Shown here piece after piece: positions 1 to 8,465 of a DNA stretch of 64,000 nt; position 1 is the first letter of the stretch, and every line of letters begins with the position of its first letter. The DNA comes from Pseudomonas sp. UMAB-08 (GTDB taxonomy: Bacteria; Pseudomonadota; Gammaproteobacteria; Pseudomonadales; Pseudomonadaceae), in the NCBI RefSeq assembly GCF_900095225.1, contig NZ_LT607415.1:248001-312000 (forward strand). Reading direction: 5' to 3'. The position numbers and the translations under genes are program-made. Below the pieces are notes generated by a model. That model had not been told where the DNA came from. It saw nothing but the letters and a program-made list of their open reading frames with translations, and made no database searches.

Positions 1-387
1 CGACTGAGTCGCTACGCCGTCTGACAGCAGTGCTGTTGATGGCGATAGAGGTGTGACGGGGCACTGTCAGGCAAAACGTCAGTGCCTTTCGTCCCAGAAC
101 TGCCGGGTCAGTTCACGGAGAGTGGATGCCCTCCATTACGTGACTGACCTGCAGGCCCAGACGTTCCAACAAGCAGGTTATTGGCATCTCTGCTTACATA
201 TCTGCAGGGTCAAGCGACGAAATTTTCACGCCCTGTCACAGAAAATCACGCGCGCTTATCTGTCCTGCCGTCGCGCCAACCCTTGTCGCAGCGTGGCAGC
301 GACTCAATATTTTACAGGCGCCGCCGTCGACGATGAGGCGCGCGTGCATTTGAACTTCAACCTGAATCCAACGGATCCTAGAACACC
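1..387. other. Intergenic start of window, no gene assigned
   Basis: The first 24 bases read as seven sense codons and TGA (RLSRYAV stop) on the plus strand and could be the tail of an upstream gene, but this is too short to assign. A stem GGCACTG/CAGTGCC (60-66 with 80-86) followed by TTTC could be its weak terminator. The rest should hold the promoter of the phosphoglycerol transferase gene at 388; I see no convincing operator or coding region. Confidence 0.4.
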
Positions 388-2475
388 ATGGCCAAACCGG
401 ACGCCCTGAGTCATCAGCACGCCTCGTCGCGCTTGCTGCAACCCACCGTCAAATCACATCTGGCTTACACGCTGCTGAGCGGTTTGGTCTTGATGGTGAT
501 GTACAGCCTGCTGCGAGTCGCGCTGCTGGTTTATAACCGCGAAATGATTGGCGAAACCCCGGCGTCGACGTTTATCGAGGCCATGGGCAACGGCCTGCGC
601 TTCGACTTGCGCCTGACGGTGTACCTGATTATCCCGATGCTGCTGGTCTTGTTCAGCTCCAGGCTGATGGCTGTGCGTTGGCTGTTTCGTACCTGGTTGA
701 CGCTTGCGGCCAGTGCCACGATGTTCCTCGGCCTGATGGAAATGGACTTCTACCGTGAATTCCATCAACGTCTGAACGGGCTGGTGTTCCAGTACGTCAA
801 GGAAGACCCGAAAACAGTACTAAGCATGCTTTGGTATGGTTTTCCGGTGGGGCGCTACCTGTTGGCGTGGGCCGCAGCCACCTGGCTCCTGAGCCAGGCC
901 TTCAAGGGTGTGGACCGTCTGACTCGCACGCGTCGCCAGCTTGATGTCAGCACGAGCAGCAACCGCTCGGTCGCACCGTGGTACCTGCGTATCGGCGTAC
1001 TGATGGTCTGCCTGATGATTACGGTCGTCGCCGCCCGTGGCACCCTGCGTCAGGGACCGCCGTTGCGTTGGGGCGATGCTTACACCACTAATTCGAACTT
1101 CGCTAACCAGTTGGGCCTCAATGGCACCTTATCGCTGATCGCTGCGGCCAAGAGCCTGACGTCCGATCAACGCGCCAATATCTGGAAGGCCACGCTGCCG
1201 CAACCGTTGGCGCAACAGACTGTGCGCGATATGTTGCTGACCCCGAGTGACAAGCTGGTTGATCCCGACACGGCTGTTGTACGCCGCGACTCCTTGCCGC
1301 CAGTGGAAAAAACACTGCCGATTCGCAACGTGGTGGTGATCCTGATGGAAAGCTTCGCCGGTCATTCGGTGGGGGCTTTGGGCAGCGATGCCAACATCAC
1401 GCCATACTTCGACAAGCTGTCCAAGGAAGGCCTGCTGTTCGACCGCTTCTTCTCCAATGGCACGCACACCCACCAGGGCATGTTCGCGACCATGGCCTGC
1501 TTCCCTAATCTGCCAGGCTTTGAATATCTGATGCAGACCCCGGAAGGCAGCCACAAACTGTCGGGTCTGCCGCAGCTTCTTAGCGCCCGCAAATACGATG
1601 ATGTCTATGTCTATAACGGCGATTTCGCCTGGGACAACCAGTCTGGTTTCTTCAGCAACCAGGGCATGACCACGTTCATCGGCCGTAATGACTTCGTCAA
1701 TCCAGTGTTCTCAGATCCAACGTGGGGTGTGTCCGACCAGGACATGTTCGACAGAGGCGCTCAGGAACTGAAAGCGCGCGAGGGTGGGAAGCCTTTCTAT
1801 GCGTTGTTGCAAACCCTGTCCAACCACACACCTTACGCTTTGCCGGCAGAGTTGCCAGTCGAGCGGGTTACCGGGCATGGCACGCTGGATGAGCATTTGA
1901 CGGCCATGCGTTATGCCGACTGGGCACTGGGGCAATTCTTCGAGAAAGCGCGTAAAGAGCCTTACTTCAAGGACACTCTGTTCATTGTTGTCGGGGATCA
2001 TGGCTTCGGCAACGATCAGCAAGTCACCGAAATGGACCTTGGGCGCTTTAACGTACCTATGTTGATGATCGGTCCTGGTGTCCAGGAAAAATTCGGTCAA
2101 CGCAGCAGTATTGTTGGTACCCAGATCGATATCGTGCCGACCATCATGGGTCGTTTGGGCGGCGAATCGCGTAACCAATGCTGGGGTCGTGACTTGCTGA
2201 ACCTGCCTGAAGGCGATAAAGGTTTTGGCGTGATCAAACCATCGGGAGGAGAGTTGACCGTCGCGCTGGTGACCGGCGATCGCATCCTGATCGAGCCCAA
2301 AGAGATGGAACCTCGCGTGTATCAATATGAGCTGGGCGCCAAGCCCCACGCGGAGCTGATGCCTCAACAAGCTGATTTGCCACAGCTAAGGCTGAAGCTG
2401 GAAAGCTTCCTGCAAACCGCAACCAAAAGCCTGATGGACAATACCGCGGGCGTGGTCGACAACAAGCCGCACTAA
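388..2475 (+). CDS. LTA synthase family phosphoglycerol transferase (inner-membrane sulfatase fold)
   Basis: This 695-residue inner-membrane enzyme has about five N-terminal transmembrane segments (roughly residues 27-50, 73-93, 98-120, 150-168 and 203-217), then a periplasmic alkaline-phosphatase/sulfatase-fold domain from about residue 310. Visible metal and catalytic features are the Glu in ILMESFAGHSV (about 321), the nucleophile Thr region NGTHTHQG (about 357-364) and the metal-binding pair in VVGDHGFG (about 535). Family members transfer phosphoglycerol from phosphatidylglycerol to polymers such as lipoteichoic acid or, in Gram-negatives, periplasmic glucans. Pseudomonas makes no lipoteichoic acid, so an OpgB-like or other envelope modification is more likely. 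The acceptor is unknown. The ATG start has no strong ribosome-binding site. A strong intrinsic terminator follows at 2491, so it is probably monocistronic. Confidence 0.9.
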   Translation: MAKPDALSHQHASSRLLQPTVKSHLAYTLLSGLVLMVMYSLLRVALLVYNREMIGETPASTFIEAMGNGLRFDLRLTVYLIIPMLLVLFSSRLMAVRWLFRTWLTLAASATMFLGLMEMDFYREFHQRLNGLVFQYVKEDPKTVLSMLWYGFPVGRYLLAWAAATWLLSQAFKGVDRLTRTRRQLDVSTSSNRSVAPWYLRIGVLMVCLMITVVAARGTLRQGPPLRWGDAYTTNSNFANQLGLNGTLSLIAAAKSLTSDQRANIWKATLPQPLAQQTVRDMLLTPSDKLVDPDTAVVRRDSLPPVEKTLPIRNVVVILMESFAGHSVGALGSDANITPYFDKLSKEGLLFDRFFSNGTHTHQGMFATMACFPNLPGFEYLMQTPEGSHKLSGLPQLLSARKYDDVYVYNGDFAWDNQSGFFSNQGMTTFIGRNDFVNPVFSDPTWGVSDQDMFDRGAQELKAREGGKPFYALLQTLSNHTPYALPAELPVERVTGHGTLDEHLTAMRYADWALGQFFEKARKEPYFKDTLFIVVGDHGFGNDQQVTEMDLGRFNVPMLMIGPGVQEKFGQRSSIVGTQIDIVPTIMGRLGGESRNQCWGRDLLNLPEGDKGFGVIKPSGGELTVALVTGDRILIEPKEMEPRVYQYELGAKPHAELMPQQADLPQLRLKLESFLQTATKSLMDNTAGVVDNKPH

Positions 2476-2490
2476 GCGAGCGGCGCACTA

Positions 2491-2521
2491 AAAAAGAGGC
2501 CCTTACCGGCCTCTTTTTTTG
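2491..2521 (+). terminator. Intrinsic terminator after the phosphoglycerol transferase gene
   Basis: AAGAGGCC and GGCCTCTT form a perfect stem around the loop CTTACC, followed by a run of seven or more T. Confidence 0.9.
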
Positions 2522-2614
2522 TCCGCTCGGCAGTCAAAACAGTGGAACGAATACTGGATTTTCAGGGTCCAGATTATGTAAGCCGCTTTCTTCGGCTTCG
2601 CTGAGGAGACATAG

Positions 2615-2851
2615 ATGAAACAGTGGACCATTACTTATCTTGATAAAGACGGCGTCCGACAAAGCCTTGAGTTTGGCAGTGAGCAACGGCCTGATCTGGA
2701 GACAGCGGCAGACTACCTGCGCGAGGTTTTGTACCCCGTGGTCGATAAACTTGACCTGAACGACCTTGACGGCCGGGCACCCGAGCCGACGGTAAAATCC
2801 CTGAAGGCACTGAACAGCGTGCAAATTATCTCGGTCACTGAAGCTCCTTGA
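2615..2851 (+). CDS. Small conserved protein of unknown function
   Basis: The gene encodes 78 acidic, soluble residues with no signal peptide or membrane segment. An unusually good ribosome-binding site (GAGGAGA, with the ATG 6 nt further on) supports the start and the reality of the gene. The sequence begins with a beta-like stretch (KQWTITYLDKDG) and has a helical middle, but I recognise no family. It is expressed separately from the phosphoglycerol transferase gene, being beyond that gene's terminator, and lies 250 bp upstream of rraB on the same strand with no clear terminator between. Co-transcription with rraB is possible but unproven. Confidence 0.65.
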   Translation: MKQWTITYLDKDGVRQSLEFGSEQRPDLETAADYLREVLYPVVDKLDLNDLDGRAPEPTVKSLKALNSVQIISVTEAP

Positions 2852-3101
2852 ATCATACCTTCGGCCATTGCTTGATCTGCCATTTGGCACAGACGGCCGA
2901 TAGGGTTACTCTGCAAATGAGGCCAAAGCAGAATTGCCTTGGCTTCCTCCATGTCGATGCCCGGTCTACCTGATAGATCTGGCCTTGTCAGCTACATGCT
3001 TGGCTCCTGGCGACAGAGTATCTGTTGCGGAGCGACCACCAATCGGCGGGTCGCGTTGGGAGTGTTGAAACTCTATCTATCGTTGCATAGGAGGACGTTT
3101 C

Positions 3102-3440
3102 ATGAGCACAGCCTATCAAGAGGACATCAGCAGTAACGTACTGCGCCGCATGAAAGAGGGCGGTTTTGATTTCGCACGTATCCATCCCATCGAGTTTTAT
3201 GCCGTTTTCCCGGATGAGGAACGGGCACGGCAAGCGGCAGGGCAGTTTCGTGGGGAATCCTTGAACGCGCAGGTCAGCGTCCGTGATGACGGGGCATGGC
3301 ATCTTCAATTAAGCAAAGTGATGTACGCCACGTATGGCGGGATCGATGATTTCGAGCAAGACTTTCAAACGGTGATCACGCCGCTGGACGGTGAGGTCGA
3401 GGGGTGGGGCGTGACTCAGGAAATCAAGCGCTTTAATTAA
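3102..3440 (+). CDS. rraB: Ribonuclease E inhibitor RraB family protein
   Basis: The 112-residue protein is the usual size for RraB, a ferredoxin-like alpha/beta protein that binds RNase E and slows degradosome-dependent mRNA decay. Family features visible are an N-terminal helix (NVLRRMKEGGFDF), the segment HPIEFYAVFPDEERARQAA, and the closing motif with YGGIDDFEQDFQ and EGWG. The start is fixed by AGGAGG 8 nt before the ATG. A textbook terminator follows at 3472, so it ends its own transcript. It could be a paralogue rather than the main RraB, since the E. coli protein is somewhat longer and more acidic at its C-terminus. Confidence 0.85.
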   Translation: MSTAYQEDISSNVLRRMKEGGFDFARIHPIEFYAVFPDEERARQAAGQFRGESLNAQVSVRDDGAWHLQLSKVMYATYGGIDDFEQDFQTVITPLDGEVEGWGVTQEIKRFN

Positions 3441-3471
3441 CGCCTGAGGGAGTCCCTGTTGTAACCCCTTT

Positions 3472-3500
3472 ACCGGCTGACCTTTTGTCAGCCGGTTTTA
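3472..3500 (+). terminator. Intrinsic terminator after rraB
   Basis: A ten-base perfect stem ACCGGCTGAC / GTCAGCCGGT with a five-base loop is followed by TTTTAG. Confidence 0.88.
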
Positions 3501-3718
3501 GTTTGGGGGGTTCTAACCGTTAGAGGCACTATCGGGTGTGTTGTGAAACAAAATCCACCTGTGAAATCAACTCTGGCTATGCTGGTAATAGACAGTGATA
3601 TTGAAGGACGCTTCGCAATGAGGCGTAGGTGAATAAGTTGGGGCGGTTACTGCACAGGAATGGTGCGGTTGCGTTAGAGGATTTATCCAACTGTTTGATA
3701 TTTAAGCGTTTATGCCGA
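3501..3718. other. Intergenic region upstream of the ATP-grasp operon
   Basis: With the terminator and the promoter region up to 3770 this makes a 330-bp gap between genes. There is no open frame with a ribosome-binding site. As the next operon has a sigma-54-type promoter at 3719, this stretch is where an enhancer-binding-protein site would be expected, but I found no clear palindrome in it. Confidence 0.4.
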
Positions 3719-3734
3719 TGGCACGGGCCTTGCG
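3719..3734 (+). promoter_or_regulatory. Sigma-54 (RpoN) promoter of the ATP-grasp operon
   Basis: TGGCACG-GGCC-TTGC matches the sigma-54 consensus TGGCACG-N4-TTGC at every fixed position, with GG (3720-3721) and GC (3732-3733) exactly ten bases apart. Transcription would start near 3745, about 26 nt before the ATG at 3771. The -12 element lies inside a small inverted repeat GGGCCTT/AAGGCCC (3726-3742), which is odd and could alternatively be read as a hairpin. Confidence 0.75.
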
Positions 3735-3770
3735 AAGGCCCTTGGTGTCCGTGGTGACAAGGAGTACGGC

Positions 3771-5180
3771 ATGATCCGCACCTTTTATGATGAGATGTAC
3801 GATGCTGGCGGCCTGGTCCGTCCGCATTATCGGGAGTTTGCCCGTTGGCTGGGTGAGACGCCGCCGGAGCTTTTGGCTCAGCGCAGGCGCGAAGCCGACC
3901 TTTTGTTTCATCGTGCCGGGATTACGTTCACGCTGTATGGGGACGACCAAGGCACTGAGCGGTTGATTCCGTTCGATACGATTCCGCGCAGTATTCCGGC
4001 CAGCGAATGGCGGATTGTGGAACGCGGCTGCATTCAGCGGGTCAAGGCGTTGAACATGTTTCTCGCCGACCTGTATCACGATCAACGGATTATCAAAGCC
4101 GGGATTATTCCCGCCGAACAGGTGTTGGCCAACGAGCAATATCAGTTGGCAATGCAGGGCCTGAATCTGCACCGTGATATTTATTCGCATATTTCCGGTG
4201 TTGATCTGGTGCGTGATGGCGACGGCACTTACTACGTGCTCGAAGACAACTTGCGCACGCCCAGCGGCGTCAGTTACATGCTCGAAGATCGCAAGATGAT
4301 GATGCGCCTGTTCCCGGAGCTGTTCGCCGCTCAGCGCATTGCGCCCATCGATCATTATCCGAACATGCTCCTCGACACCCTGAAAAGCTCCAGCCCTATC
4401 GACAATCCGAGCGTTGTGGTCCTGACTCCAGGACGCTTTAACAGTGCCTTTTTCGAACACGCCTTTCTGGCGCGAGAGATGGGTGTCGAGTTGGTGGAAG
4501 GGGCCGATCTGTTCGTGCGCGATGATCGCGTTTTCATGCGTACCACTGACGGGCCTAAAGCCGTCGATGTGATCTACCGGCGCCTGGATGATGCGTTTCT
4601 CGACCCGCTGGCGTTTAACCCCGACTCGATGCTCGGCGTCCCAGGCCTGCTTTCGGCCTATCGCTCGGGCAATGTGGTGCTGGCCAATGCCATCGGGACC
4701 GGCGTGGCGGACGACAAGTCGATCTATCCCTATGTGACGGACATGATCCGTTTCTATCTGGATGAAGAGCCGATTCTGCAAAACGTGCCAACCTGGCAGT
4801 GCCGCAAACCGGAAGAGTTGTCCCACGTGCTGGCGCATCTGCCGGAACTGGTGGTCAAGGAAACTCAAGGCTCGGGTGGTTACGGCATGTTGGTCGGCCC
4901 GGCGGCGTCGGCAGCTGAAATCGAAGTGTTCCGTGCCCGTCTGAAAGCCAAGCCCCACGCGTATATCGCACAACCCACTTTATGCCTGTCGACCTGTCCG
5001 ACCTTTGTCGAGAACGGCATCGCCCCGCGCCATATCGACTTGCGCCCATTTGTTCTTTCCGGCCGTGAAACCCGGGTAGTCCCGGGCGGCCTTACCCGAG
5101 TAGCCCTGCGCGAAGGCTCCCTTGTGGTGAACTCGTCCCAAGGCGGTGGAACCAAAGACACCTGGGTGGTTGAGGATTAA
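3771..5180 (+). CDS. Circularly permuted type 2 ATP-grasp protein
   Basis: This 469-residue soluble protein belongs to the circularly permuted ATP-grasp family (the old DUF404/DUF407 pair). Typical segments are HRDIYSHISGVDLVRDGDG and the nucleotide-contacting LEDNLRTPSGVSYMLE in the middle, then VVKETQGSGGYGMLVGP (about 363-379) and RHIDLRPFVL in the C-terminal half. Family members are predicted ATP-dependent carboxylate-amine ligases, but no substrate is established. AAGGAG six nt before ATG fixes the start. The gene heads a three-gene operon with the alpha-E gene 12 nt downstream and a transglutaminase gene overlapping that one, the standard context for this family. Its promoter looks sigma-54 dependent. 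Confidence 0.9.
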   Translation: MIRTFYDEMYDAGGLVRPHYREFARWLGETPPELLAQRRREADLLFHRAGITFTLYGDDQGTERLIPFDTIPRSIPASEWRIVERGCIQRVKALNMFLADLYHDQRIIKAGIIPAEQVLANEQYQLAMQGLNLHRDIYSHISGVDLVRDGDGTYYVLEDNLRTPSGVSYMLEDRKMMMRLFPELFAAQRIAPIDHYPNMLLDTLKSSSPIDNPSVVVLTPGRFNSAFFEHAFLAREMGVELVEGADLFVRDDRVFMRTTDGPKAVDVIYRRLDDAFLDPLAFNPDSMLGVPGLLSAYRSGNVVLANAIGTGVADDKSIYPYVTDMIRFYLDEEPILQNVPTWQCRKPEELSHVLAHLPELVVKETQGSGGYGMLVGPAASAAEIEVFRARLKAKPHAYIAQPTLCLSTCPTFVENGIAPRHIDLRPFVLSGRETRVVPGGLTRVALREGSLVVNSSQGGGTKDTWVVED

Positions 5181-5192
5181 GGATGCCTGCCA

Positions 5193-6152
5193 ATGCTAAG
5201 TAGAACTGCCTCGGATTTGTATTGGATGTCGCGTTATCTGGAGCGAGCGGAAAACCTCGCGCGGATGCTCGACGTCAGCTATTCGCTGTCGCTGATGCCC
5301 CAGGATGGGCGCGGCGATGGTCTGGATGAAATAGCCATGCCGCTGTTGATTACCGGCACGCTGGACGATTATCTGGAGCGCTACGGTGAGTTGCACGCCG
5401 AACGCTTGCTGCATTTTTTCGCCCTGGATGCGACCAACCCGGCCAGCATTTACAGCTGCCTGGGCGCCGCTCGGGCCAGCGCTCATGCGGTGCGCGGACG
5501 AATCACGGCGGACATGTGGGAAAACATCAACGCCACGTGGCTTGAAATACGCGGTATCGCCGAACAGGGCTTGAGTCGTTACGGCATGAGCCGTTTTTGT
5601 GAGTGGGTCAAAGAGCGTTCGCACCTGTTTCGGGGGGCGACCTACGGCACCATCATGCGTCACGATGCGTTCCGCTTTATCCGTCTGGGGACGTTCATCG
5701 AGCGCGCCGATAACACCCTGCGCATGCTCGACGCCCGTTACGAGATGCTCGAAGTGCTCGGGAAAAACACCGAAGCGATCTCTGACAGTTCGGCGCACGG
5801 CTACTACCAGTGGAGCGCCTTGTTGCGCGCCTTGTCGTCGTTCGAGGCGTATACCGAGCTGTATCGGGATGCGCCGGGTGCGCGTCAGGTCGCCGAATTA
5901 CTGCTGTTGCGTGCCGACATCCCGCGCTCGTTGCGCGCCTGTCTGGAAGAACTCGATCAGATCCTCGCGAGCCTGCCGGGCGCCAATGGCCGTCCGGCGC
6001 AGCGCTTGGCCGCCGAATTGGACGCACGTCTGCGCTATACCAGCATCGATGAAATTCTGGGTGAAGGCCTGCATGAATGGCTGAATGAATTCATTCCGTT
6101 AGTGGCCCAATTGGGTAACGCTATCCACACTTCATACCTGGAGGCTGCATGA
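5193..6152 (+). CDS. Alpha-E domain-containing protein
   Basis: The 319-residue, almost all-helical protein starts MLSRTASDLYWMSRYLERAENLARML, the hallmark of the alpha-E (DUF403) family. A second arginine/glutamate-rich helix with the same flavour, FRFIRLGTFIERADNTLRMLDARYEML, appears around residues 160-185. Alpha-E proteins nearly always sit beside permuted ATP-grasp and transglutaminase genes and are thought to be partners in the same predicted peptide-ligation or modification reaction. No activity is proven. It starts 12 nt after the ATP-grasp stop and its own stop overlaps the next ATG, so translational coupling is likely. Confidence 0.88.
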   Translation: MLSRTASDLYWMSRYLERAENLARMLDVSYSLSLMPQDGRGDGLDEIAMPLLITGTLDDYLERYGELHAERLLHFFALDATNPASIYSCLGAARASAHAVRGRITADMWENINATWLEIRGIAEQGLSRYGMSRFCEWVKERSHLFRGATYGTIMRHDAFRFIRLGTFIERADNTLRMLDARYEMLEVLGKNTEAISDSSAHGYYQWSALLRALSSFEAYTELYRDAPGARQVAELLLLRADIPRSLRACLEELDQILASLPGANGRPAQRLAAELDARLRYTSIDEILGEGLHEWLNEFIPLVAQLGNAIHTSYLEAA

Positions 6153-6946
6153 GACTCTCAATTAGCCACGAGACCACTTATCACTACGAAGATCAGGTCC
6201 GCGCCAGCATCCAGTATTTGCGTCTGACGCCTCACGACAGCGAACGTCAGCATGTGCTCAGTTGGCAGCTCACCTTGCCGCGCCCGGTGCGCGCGCAGAT
6301 CGATCCGTTCGGCAATATCCTTCATGTGTTGACGCTGGATGAGCCCCACGAAGCGATCATTATCGGTGCCCGTGGTCAGGTTGAAATCGACGAGAAGCGG
6401 GAGGCTGAGCATGAAAGCCAGTCAGCGCTGCCGTTTCTGCGTTTTACCCGCCTGACTGAAGCCGATGAAGCCATACGTGCCTTTGCGCTCAAGCAGTGCC
6501 ACACACGCAAAGACCGCAATGCCTTGATCGACTTGATGCACGGTCTTAACCAACACATGACTTACAGCCCCGGTTCGACAGAAGTCGATACCAGCGCCGC
6601 TGAAGCGTTTGCCGGCCGTTCAGGCGTTTGCCAGGACCACACCCACGCGTTCCTGGCGTGCGCCCGTAGCCTGGGGGTGCCAGCGCGTTATGTGTCAGGT
6701 TATCTCTACAGCGAAAACAGCGAGCACCTGGCCAGTCATGCCTGGGCGGAAGCCTGGATCGACGACGCCTGGTACAGCTTCGATGTGACCAATCAACTGT
6801 CCCGGCCTGAGCGTCACCTCAAGCTGGCGGTGGGCCTGGATTACCTCGACGCCTGCCCGGTACGGGGTATGCGTCGCGGCGGTGGCTGCGAGCAGATGCA
6901 CGCCAAAGTGTTCGTCTCGCCGATGTTGCTGGTGCAGCAGCAGTAA
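6149..6946 (+). CDS. Transglutaminase family protein (papain-like fold)
   Basis: The 265-residue protein has the N-terminal beta domain typical of bacterial transglutaminase-like proteins (MRLSISHETTYHYEDQV, then DPFGN) and a C-terminal catalytic domain. The catalytic Cys is in GRSGVCQDHTHAFLAC (about 154-169), the His in ASHAWAEAWI (about 193) and the Asp in WYSFDVTNQ (about 210). These proteins may act as proteases or cyclising amidases on the product of the ATP-grasp partner. GGAGG precedes the ATG, which overlaps the alpha-E stop as ATGA. The C-terminus is intact and a hairpin follows in the convergent gap. Confidence 0.9.
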   Translation: MRLSISHETTYHYEDQVRASIQYLRLTPHDSERQHVLSWQLTLPRPVRAQIDPFGNILHVLTLDEPHEAIIIGARGQVEIDEKREAEHESQSALPFLRFTRLTEADEAIRAFALKQCHTRKDRNALIDLMHGLNQHMTYSPGSTEVDTSAAEAFAGRSGVCQDHTHAFLACARSLGVPARYVSGYLYSENSEHLASHAWAEAWIDDAWYSFDVTNQLSRPERHLKLAVGLDYLDACPVRGMRRGGGCEQMHAKVFVSPMLLVQQQ

Positions 6947-6956
6947 CCACCCTGAG

Positions 6957-6979
6957 CGCGGTGTGCCAGCCACACCGCG
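6957..6979. terminator. Hairpin between convergent genes
   Basis: CGCGGTGTG and CACACCGCG form a nine-base perfect stem with a five-base loop between the transglutaminase gene and the cytochrome gene, which converge here. No T-run follows on either strand, so it may act as a weak bidirectional terminator or 3' stabiliser. Confidence 0.5.
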
Positions 6980-7006
6980 TCAGCTTCTTCGCCAGTACGT
7001 CAGCGC

Positions 7007-7840
7007 CTACAGCGTGGATGCCGCCGTTCTGCGTTGCGCCATGTGCCTGAGATACCCAATCAGTTGATCCAGCTCACCATCGGACAGCACCGCTGTCGAG
7101 ATGGCGGGCATTTTTGCCTGTGGCCATTGGCGCAGGCTTTGCGGGTCACGGATGTAGCGTTTGAGGTAGTCCCCCGCGAAGTACTCAATGGGGCTGTGCG
7201 GCTGATTCAGGTCAGGACCCAGTTGCGAGTCGCCAGCACCGTTGAGGCGATGGCAGGCCAGGCAGTTTTTCTGAAACAGCGCAAACCCTTGATTGATCGG
7301 ATCATTGGCAGCCAATGCCCGGTCCGGCAGCATCATTGGGAAGCGTTCAGCCACGGACGCTAATATTCGGACTTTATTGACCGCGAAGGGCCATTGTTCG
7401 GGGCTGATGTTGCCGGCTTTCGGTTCGGTCCACACCAGATAAAACGGACCGGGGCTTTGCTGGTTTTCGCCCAGCGTGGGCCACGGGGCTGTCGGGTCTT
7501 CGATGGCCAGCCACGCGCGTGCGCCAGTGCTCTCAAGCAAAGGCCCGGCCGGCATCTCGGCGGCAAATCCATCCGTGGCCACGGCCTGAAGATGATCCTT
7601 TGCAGTAATGCCCCCAAGCAACGCCGCCATTGGCACTGCGCGATAGGTCATGGCGCGTTTGTAGGAAACATCCTCGGTGATTTGGATCTGTTGCGCCTGC
7701 GGATGCTTAAGCAACTGTGCGGTGTCCCAAATATGGACCCCGTCGGGGAGTTCGACGGTCAATTGAGCGGCTTGAACGACGCCCACGTGACTGATAGCAA
7801 AGCAGCAGAACAACGGTATGAACGCTAACCACTGACGCAT
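7007..7840 (-). CDS. Periplasmic c-type cytochrome with N-terminal oxidoreductase-like domain
   Basis: The 277-residue protein has a Sec signal peptide (MRQWLAFIPLFCCFAISHVGVVQA) and therefore acts in the periplasm. Residues about 25-165 form a beta-rich domain resembling molybdopterin-oxidoreductase-type cytochrome partners (TVELPDGVHIWDTAQLL, YRAVPMAALLG, GPFYLVWTEPK). The C-terminal third is a class I cytochrome c with one haem motif CLACH (about 190) and a late Met in AKMPAI as the likely axial ligand. It presumably shuttles electrons for a dehydrogenase, but no oxidoreductase gene is adjacent, so the partner is unknown. It is transcribed alone, convergent with the transglutaminase operon. 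Confidence 0.8.
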   Translation of the reverse strand: MRQWLAFIPLFCCFAISHVGVVQAAQLTVELPDGVHIWDTAQLLKHPQAQQIQITEDVSYKRAMTYRAVPMAALLGGITAKDHLQAVATDGFAAEMPAGPLLESTGARAWLAIEDPTAPWPTLGENQQSPGPFYLVWTEPKAGNISPEQWPFAVNKVRILASVAERFPMMLPDRALAANDPINQGFALFQKNCLACHRLNGAGDSQLGPDLNQPHSPIEYFAGDYLKRYIRDPQSLRQWPQAKMPAISTAVLSDGELDQLIGYLRHMAQRRTAASTL

Positions 7841-7936
7841 AAACCCATCTCCATCAATTCAGGCTGGAAGATTGGCACAGATGCGCTTTACTCGACAGCG
7901 TATCGAACACCTTGCGTTGGCAGGGCAAAGACACGC

Positions 7937-8032
7937 TCAACCGAACAAACGGGTCATGTTCGGCACAATCAATAAAAGGGTAGTGGCGAACACAATAAGC
8001 CCCGCCTGACGAACTTTCGAATGTTTAAACAT
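7937..8032 (-). CDS. 31-residue single-span membrane peptide
   Basis: Reading the minus strand from 8032 gives 31 codons: a basic N-terminus (MFKHSKVRQ), a hydrophobic stretch AGLIVFATTLLLIVP that would span the membrane, and the end NMTRLFG. AAAGGCAG lies about 6 nt ahead of the ATG. It sits upstream of, and on the same strand as, the cytochrome gene, with about 96 nt between them. The positive-inside charge pattern and clean start support a real small protein; I think similar peptides occur in other Pseudomonas, but this is memory only. Function unknown. Confidence 0.5.
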   Translation of the reverse strand: MFKHSKVRQAGLIVFATTLLLIVPNMTRLFG

Positions 8033-8465
8033 GGCTGACTGCCTTTTGTTGTTATTCCTGAGCTACTAAAGCTCTCCGATTTCCTAATGCATGAACCGGG
8101 CAGCTGGCAAAGGTGATACACGCGAACAGGTGTCCCGGCAGACCCGGCAACTCAGACGCCTACTGTATTTTTTTGGCGTCCGCCTGTTACAGGGTTAACC
8201 TTAGGACCCGCGTCACGTATGGCTTAGATCAATTTCGTATCACTTCAAAAACGATATTGATTAAACGTACTAAGGCTCATCGCCAGCTTCCGAATACCGC
8301 CTCTGCTAGACGCTTTGAATGCCTGTGATACAGGTTTGTTAGTCAGCTACCGTTCGTCTGAGCGAGGCGGTCAAGGCTAATGAGCGCTTCGGTCATTGAA
8401 TCAGCTCGGGTGACGTTTAAGGTGTCGGTACAGGAATCCACTTTCCACCGCGCTCCGAGGACCTC
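8033..8465. other. Intergenic region upstream of the beta-oxidation genes
   Basis: This 433-bp stretch has no supported gene. It must contain the divergent promoters for the 31-aa peptide gene and the thiolase gene. I looked for a fatty-acid repressor (PsrA-type) palindrome near the thiolase start and found none convincing. The part around 8210-8280 is locally AT-rich and is the likeliest promoter location. Confidence 0.35.
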
